From Hippophae tibetana (Eukaryota > Streptophyta > Magnoliopsida > Rosales > Elaeagnaceae), in the NCBI GenBank assembly GCA_037013495.1, contig CM072801.1:9844501-9908500 (forward strand): a DNA stretch of 64,000 nt, written 5' to 3'. Position numbers and translations under genes: made by a program. Of this stretch, positions 57,648-64,000 are shown piece by piece. How positions within the stretch are numbered: the first letter of the stretch is position 1; the number at the start of each line of letters is the position of its first letter. The notes beneath the pieces were generated by a model. The model saw nothing but the letters and a program-made list of their open reading frames with translations, was not told the DNA's origin and ran no database searches.

Positions 57648-60600
57648 TCAAAAGTTGCCCATTTTCTTGATAGAAGAGGGATGTGACTTTAAAAGGTCAA
57701 CTTGGCGAGAATTCAGGGCAACGATGTATTGCTGAATCCGTTGCTTATTATAGGGAGTTAGCGAAAATGGAGGTTTTAGCGCAAGTGATGTTGCTTCTTC
57801 TGCAATAAAAGAAAGCATAAGCAATGCTCTGGAGTATGATGTAAATGCCTTTTTCTTGTTCTCCATATACTCGTCCTCCTAAAAGACAAGCAAATTGATC
57901 CTATCAGGCAACTTAAACCAGAAAGACCCGGTAGCTTAAACAATTGGGTTAAACCAGAAATTCCAGGCAACTTAAAAGTACACTTACAGCACCATTAGTT
58001 CCAACAGCTAGTGCTTTTTGGAATAATAGCTCCATTGCTTCTGGCATTTCAGCAGCCCCTGCAACATATGGCATAAACGAGCAAATTATAAACACAGTGC
58101 TAAAGTGAAGAACCAGAAAACATGGCTAGAGAACCAGATTACTAACCGTCCATATGTTTTGTATGATCTGATAACTTCTCTGCACGATTAAAAGCAACTA
58201 TAAAAGCTTGTTCTGCCCACAGAGAAACAGATGAACGATTGTTAAAATCTACATTCTCTTCAGGGCTTGGTGTTGGACCCGAACCTCCCTTATCAACTTT
58301 GGATCCGTCCGTCGAGCTGTTTTCAGGTAATTCACTCTCTGTACTTGAGAGAACCCAAGTGCTGCAAATATCTAGAACTTTCCTCCATACAGCCAAAACA
58401 ACCAATTCAAGGGAAAATGCTTCTGTAAACAGTCCTGCATTATGCTGCAACAAAAAGCAATCACAACTTCAATATACAAACCTCAAGATGAAAAAAGGCA
58501 TTCAAATCATACTCGTATGATTAGGTTAATCTGCAAGAAAATAAAACTGTTTCACTTTTGAAAGGATAAAGTTCACGTTTACAACAGTCCGAAAGCCAAA
58601 ATAAAGAATTCTTCTGGCATGCCTCATGTTAAATCCCTCTCAATAACTAGAAAAGGTTTAAAAAATTACATCTGCAATGGAGAAAGTTTTAAAACATCCA
58701 TCATTTGCATTATGGCATTCGTTCCAAACAAACATGATAAAGCTGACTTCATGTCAAGAAATTAAAGGAGATTTTTAACCAAGAGATGAAGACAATGTCA
58801 CAAACTTTTGTCCAAGCTGCACCTTATTGAACATTTGGTATGATATTTACGAATTTAACAAGATTCCTTTGACAGTAACAGAGAGAACAAAATATTTAGT
58901 TAACTCAAAACAAAATACCTCAAAAGAGGGAAAGAAAAACATGCACCTTTTCTTGTGATAGTGCTGCAATAACATGAACATACTGGTGTAACTGCTGGAT
59001 CCTAGTAGAAGGATGTGAGACAGAGATACCACGTGTTGCTGTAGGTATTGTGGATGCACATGATGTTGATGATAGATCAGATCCAAGTTTTAGTGAATTT
59101 TCCATATCGCAAGCCAACTTCTTTATTTGCATACTCTGTGCATCCTGCTCTTTCTGCTTTAGAGCAGAGGTAGGAGATCCGGTTGTTGAATCGACTTGCA
59201 ATGATGCAACAGGATAATAAGAAAAATCTTCCATTGTAGCAGAACGAGCATTGACAAGGACATAGTCCTTCTCAATGAACTCCATGGAATCAACAACTGG
59301 AGAGATACAAAAGCAATAAATCAATGAACATATAGACAATAGTTATAAAAATAGAGAAATTTTGTAAGCAGAAAAAACTGACCTCCCTGACCACCTGATG
59401 AATTAGGTTCTTGACCAACAGATTTCGTTGGCATGGCACATGCTGTACCCACATTCTCATGGTCACTCGTGCCAATAGATGTACCTTTAGATTCCTTTTT
59501 CTCAATTTGTATGTCATGTATAGCCGAGAAACTACCGCTAGGGAGGTTCAAGGGAAGCCCATAAGGCAATATTGGCCTCTTGCTAGAGCCATAAGGACTA
59601 GGTTGCTGAGTTATCAACTTCATACGTAAAAATACAGAAGAAGACTGCTCAGCATTCAGTCTATGCCTACAGGAGATGATCAATTAAAAAAAATAGTATT
59701 CTCAGCTTAAATCCAAGATAAAGAACCAAAACAGAAGTAGAGCATAATCAATGAAAAATGCATACAACTAGAGGACAGAGCTTAATAGAAATTTGAATAT
59801 TAGAATATTACCTAGGATCCACAAGGAAATTATGACAAAAGAACTCCTTAAATGTTAGCCGCTCAACTGCAAATTGAAATTTTCATTACATGAAACTTTC
59901 TTTTAGAGCTATGGGAGTCAACTTTACATACTAATATTATTCTAATAATGTTGTCAGACTCAGCATCTATGATTGTATATTAAACAAGTTTAAGCATTGA
60001 TACACCATATGCCCCCAACACTCGGCACCCAGTACCTGGGTTTTTGCGTAAAAGGCATCGACAAAGATCTACACAGTCGGGATGCAATTGCTCCAATGCA
60101 CCAGCAGGAAATGCAAGTTCGGTGGATGACAAAACGTTATGAAAAAGCTGCAAAAATAAAGGATCAGGAAGCATTGAAATAACGAACTTCCACATTCCAA
60201 CTTATGCTTATTGATTAAAAAACTTCCATATATCGAGCACATTTTTAAATATTAATGGTCCATAGTTGGAAAATCTAAGATCATTTTTCTTTTTCTACAC
60301 AAATTATTAAAAAAAAAAAAATAATCCAGAGACCTGTAATTGATTGCTGCCATTAAATGGTGGCCTGCCAGTTACCAGCTGAAACAGAATTGCTCCAACA
60401 CTCCACAAGTCAGCCTGCACATAACAAAGATTAGCTCAAATTTCTTTAAAGTGTGAGGATGTCAAAATTAGACATAACTTCATAACTAAACCGCATTACC
60501 CTGGCATCGTACTTCTGGTTTTGTATAATCTCTGGAGCCATGTATAAAGGTGAACCACATAATGTGTCAGCCAGAGATTCAGAAGTCAGGGATCTGAACA

Positions 60601-62443
60601 CATGGTATCAAGGAAATGACAAAGTGAATATAGTAATTGCATACGTGCAAAGCTGGGAACTAGATCCCAGCTAGATAAAATTGACAATAGCTACCAAATG
60701 AAGATGACTGGATTTGTCTACCAAGAAAAGGCTAAACGAGTTTGATAGTTCTCTCAAAAAACCAACTCAGCAGCTTAGCTGTTATATGTTTCTTAAAATT
60801 ACAAATAGGGTATGCATTACTTGTCAATAATTCACAAAAATGTCCCTTCCAAAAATTAAGACAAATCAAAATGATGAAAATGAATCTTAAAAGCTCGTTA
60901 GCAGGAGAGAGAAATAACCTTACTACTCGAATGATCAAGTTAAAGGCTCACCAGTAACATAAGAGTATGGCTTTCTTTTTCAGCAATATGTGGGACATAA
61001 AATAAATACCATTTATTTTCCTATGCCAAACAAACATGAGACATCGCAACTAATCTCACTTAAACGCTCTAATTTTGCATTTTTATATACCATGAAATCA
61101 CAGAAATAACACAACTGCAAAAGGGCAAAAAAGTAAGTATAAGAAAGATGCTTAACACACATTTTCCTTCTGCAGTCATAAATGTCACACCATATTGAAA
61201 ACCTGAAAGATTTCTGGAAGAGTAAAAGGCTTATATAAAACCTTACCGAGCAAAACCAAAATCCCCTATCTTCAAGAGTGGAGTCTCTTCATTGATCGTT
61301 AGCAATAAGTTCTGAAATTTTGAGTAGAAAACAACAGTATTTAAAATACAAACAAAACAGAAGCCAAATTTATTATCGGCATATAATAGTTTGACAGCAA
61401 AACAAGATCAGATACATATTGAAACGACAAAAACCTACAATTCAAAAGCATGATGATCCAACACGTTTCAGTCGAATTTTAACAAGAAATGGTTGAATTT
61501 CTAACAAGATAATTTGAACACATGCATGAACAACTATTTGAACTAAAATTGACTTAGGATAAGTCATGGAATCAAAAAAATGGGGAGAGGAGAACTAACT
61601 AAAGTAGTTAAGATTGGGCTTCCACAATACCTGTGGTTTCAAATCTCTGTGAATGAGGTGCTTTGCTTGAAGCACTTGCAATCCAGCAGCTGCTTAAAGC
61701 AATACAAATATTAAACATATTAAAGGCTGTTTCAGTCGTTTACCACACCAAGTATGAGAATAAAGAGATCCGAAATTGGTAGAAAAAACAGGGAAAATAT
61801 AGCATTTAATTACCCAAGCTTATTCCTTAAATGACAAAGCATAAAACACAAGCTTTTTTTTTTAGCAAAAAAATAAAAAATAAAAAGTTCAATAACTTTT
61901 TCATATATTTAAACCCGCTAAACTAAACATCAAAACACGAAGTTAATTCAAAAATATATTAAAAGATTAAACAAGTACGTCTTACCCAATTGTCTCATAA
62001 AGTGCCTTGCAACAGCTTCCGAAGCTTTCCCACGGCGATTAAGATAAGCAGCAAGATCACCACCGTCGCAGTACTCCAAGACAAGGTAAATTGTATCCTT
62101 AGACTGAAAACCCAAACATTAAATTTGCACGAAATTATAGTCTTCGAAAGTCGAATTAAGAGTCAACATCTACCGTAAGTAAAAAAGAAAAGAAGAATAT
62201 TACCTGGATCACCTCGAAAAGACGAATGATATTGGGGTGATTGATGTTATTGAGAATTGAAATCTCTCTAAGCAAATTCTCACTGACTTTTGGGCTAAGC
62301 CGTCTCTTATCGATCTCTTTAACAGCAACTTCAACGCCCGACTGACGATGTCTAGACCTCCAAACGACGGAAAACGAACCCCACCCGATTCTTGGACCCA
62401 ATATATAGTCTCCAATCAAACGAGAGCGGTTTGGGTCATCCAT
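57648..62443 (-). CDS. ATG1: ATG1-type serine/threonine protein kinase of autophagy, 13 exons
   Basis: Plant ATG1 (ULK1 counterpart) starts autophagosome formation with ATG13, ATG11 and ATG101 and works in the cytosol at the phagophore. Minus-strand exons: 62443-62204, 62103-61986, 61689-61631, 61311-61247, 60593-60500, 60414-60334, 60147-60036, 59866-59812, 59666-59383, 59296-58947, 58444-58147, 58058-57988, 57878-57648. Borders are GT-AG and phases agree; the total is 2058 bp, 685 residues, within the plant range. Kinase domain about 12-275: glycine loop [13 protein letters not shown], Lys42, HRDLKPQN with Asp135, DFGFAR (156-161), [10 protein letters not shown] (173-182). A Ser/Pro-rich linker (exon 9) and a helical MIT-like C-terminus (exons 10-13: [41 protein letters not shown]) follow. 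The ATG at 62443 ([13 protein letters not shown]) is preferred over an in-frame TTG 24 bases upstream. No damage is seen. Confidence 0.95.
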
Positions 62444-62752
62444 CTGAGCCGCTAGAAAGGAAAACAAAAATACCCACCTGGGTCTGGTTTTGTTTAATGA
62501 GTATAATGGTTCAAGAAAACACTTTTAATGAAATTGAATATGAACAACAATGGCGATAATGATGGCGGTAAAGAAAACTGTGCTTGTGATAGTGCTGGGA
62601 CTGTTTTGAAGATGTTAAATCTGGGAAGAATTAGTAGAAGAATCATTATCGAAGCTTTTCGTTTGGCTTTTTCGTGCATAAACGACGACGATTGTCAAAC
62701 GTTTAACAGTTTGCGTTGCAAACACACAGAAAGAGAGACCCAAAGTAGACAC
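62444..62752 (-). other. ATG1 5' leader and proximal promoter
   Basis: On the minus strand this is a moderately GC-balanced stretch consistent with a leader and promoter. It includes an upstream ATG or two. The plus-strand open frame 62528-62794 begins with ATG but has no recognisable domain and lies antisense to the leader, so it is not called a gene. Confidence 0.5.
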
Positions 62753-63075
62753 TTTTTTTCCTCTGCTTTTGGAATTTGGCGAGACATATGCTGAGTAGAT
62801 TGCCTATCTATGAGACTATGACTCTATCAGCAATACTTCTTTTCTATAAGTTTCTGTTATTCATATTTTTGAAGTTATTTAAAAACAAAAAGCACGTTAG
62901 TGTTAGAGACATTTACAACTCTCTTTTTTCCTCTGCTTTTGGAATTTGGCGAGAGAGACACAGAGTAGGGGGCTTATCTATGAGAATATGACTCTATGAG
63001 CAATACTTCTTTTCTCTAAGTTTTTCTATTTTTCATTTTTTTTTTAAGTTATTTAAAAACAAAATCACCTTAGAG
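62753..63075. repeat. Tandem repeat of about 170 bp upstream of ATG1
   Basis: Two units with period 170. CTCTGCTTTTGGAATTTGGC is at 62761 and at 62931. Both units continue with CTATGAGA(C/A)TATGACTCTAT and TTTAAAAACAAAA. They differ at scattered positions and small indels. No coding sense is present. It lies about 0.3-0.6 kb upstream of the ATG1 start, within plausible promoter range. Confidence 0.88.
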
Positions 63076-64000
63076 TGTTTATTATCAATTATTGCGTGGT
63101 TATTTGAGTGGCAGACTTTTTTTATTGTTATTTCAGAGTTGTTGTTTTTTTTAACAGTGTTAAATAATTAACTACATGCATTACCATGAAGAATAATAAG
63201 TGATCAAAATTAATAAAATAACTCATGAATCTATCCTATAAATATTTACATGAACATGATTTTTGGATAACATCTATAAAAATAAATAATAAATAATTAT
63301 CTTTTTTATTATTTAAAAAAGATAATTATAACATTGTCTTTATAAATGTTTGATTTGAATTATGCGTATAAATAATACTTATGAAGAATAATAAATATAT
63401 AAAAATATAATCAGTTCTTCTTTTAATAGTTTAAATTATTAAAAGAATTGGTTTTTTAATAACTTCGAATAGACATATTGATCTCCTGTACATTATTTTC
63501 ACTTTTAGTTTCATAATATTTGGTATAAGAATTTATTTTGTAATTAATAAATTTTGAACGTGTATTAAGTATGTATTCAGTATTTGAAATATTTTTAAAT
63601 TTTAATCGTTATTTATATTTGTAAAATTATTTTGATATATATTTTAAGAAATTGATAGGATATGTTTTTGAGAAAATATTAAAAAAATTAAAACTAATAC
63701 AATTTTGTTATATTATTTTCAATTTTTAATTATATGATAAAATTAATATATATTATTTTATATCAAAATTATTTGATATAATATTATTTTCTATAAATTA
63801 ATATTTAAAATTAAAAAATCCAATATACATGTTCAAAATTTGACTATATATAAGTTAAATGCACATGCATATAGTGTATTTATTATATTAAAATTTTGAT
63901 AATTTTTTTATATGATTTTTATTTCAATTATATAAAAATTAAAATATAAAATTATATTTAAAGTACATTTACTTAATTTTAAAACAAGTATATTAACCTG
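63076..64000. other. AT-rich intergenic DNA at the right edge
   Basis: Stop-dense A/T-rich sequence with no recognisable gene or transposon. Confidence 0.5.

Noticed and set aside
62528..62794. Plus-strand open frame of 88 codons upstream of ATG1
   Set aside because: Antisense to the ATG1 leader, no recognisable domain, ends in the promoter tandem repeat.

Overview
The window is nuclear DNA of a flowering plant, most likely a eudicot. The evidence is AT-rich intergenic DNA, GT-AG introns, Ty1/copia retrotransposons with initiator-tRNA-Met primer sites, and plant-specific genes (a P-class PPR protein, an NDR1/HIN1-like LEA2 protein, COMT-type O-methyltransferases, the clock MYB factor LHY, and the autophagy kinase ATG1). 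I do not name a species.

Layout. A single-exon PPR gene (497-1825, minus) and a single-exon NHL/LEA2 gene (5436-6158, plus) come first. Next is a direct tandem segmental duplication of about 13 kb: unit A at about 7041-20115 and unit B at about 20116-33372. Each unit holds a decayed copia element followed by a four-exon O-methyltransferase gene on the minus strand (13915-18437 and 27907-32363). Both element copies carry the same CATAT target-site duplication and the same flanks, so one insertion was copied with its surroundings. Both methyltransferase genes read as intact 366-residue proteins that differ at four residues. From about 33.9 to 37.9 kb lies a scrap heap of two copia fragments.

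From about 40.5 to 56.8 kb lies LHY on the plus strand, with six coding exons giving 761 residues. Its third coding intron is 12.2 kb long because it contains two copia-type insertions. The first (43044-47056) has 124-bp LTRs, a perfect AATAT duplication and a structure that looks like a TRIM/copia hybrid. The second (48258-53431) is a decayed copia element whose 3' LTR contains a mosaic of plastid DNA (parts of rpl14 and rpoA in opposite orientation). Convergent with LHY is a 13-exon ATG1 kinase gene (57648-62443, minus, 685 residues). A 170-bp tandem repeat lies upstream of ATG1.

The host genes are unrelated neighbours rather than a pathway cluster. The exception is the methyltransferase pair, which is a young tandem duplication whose active site departs from true caffeate O-methyltransferase. 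All exon boundaries were read by eye from splice consensus, reading-frame continuity and family knowledge; no search or alignment program was run. I found no sign of an entirely new biological system. The most unusual items are the TRIM/copia hybrid, the nested plastid DNA in the LHY intron, and the methyltransferase pair.
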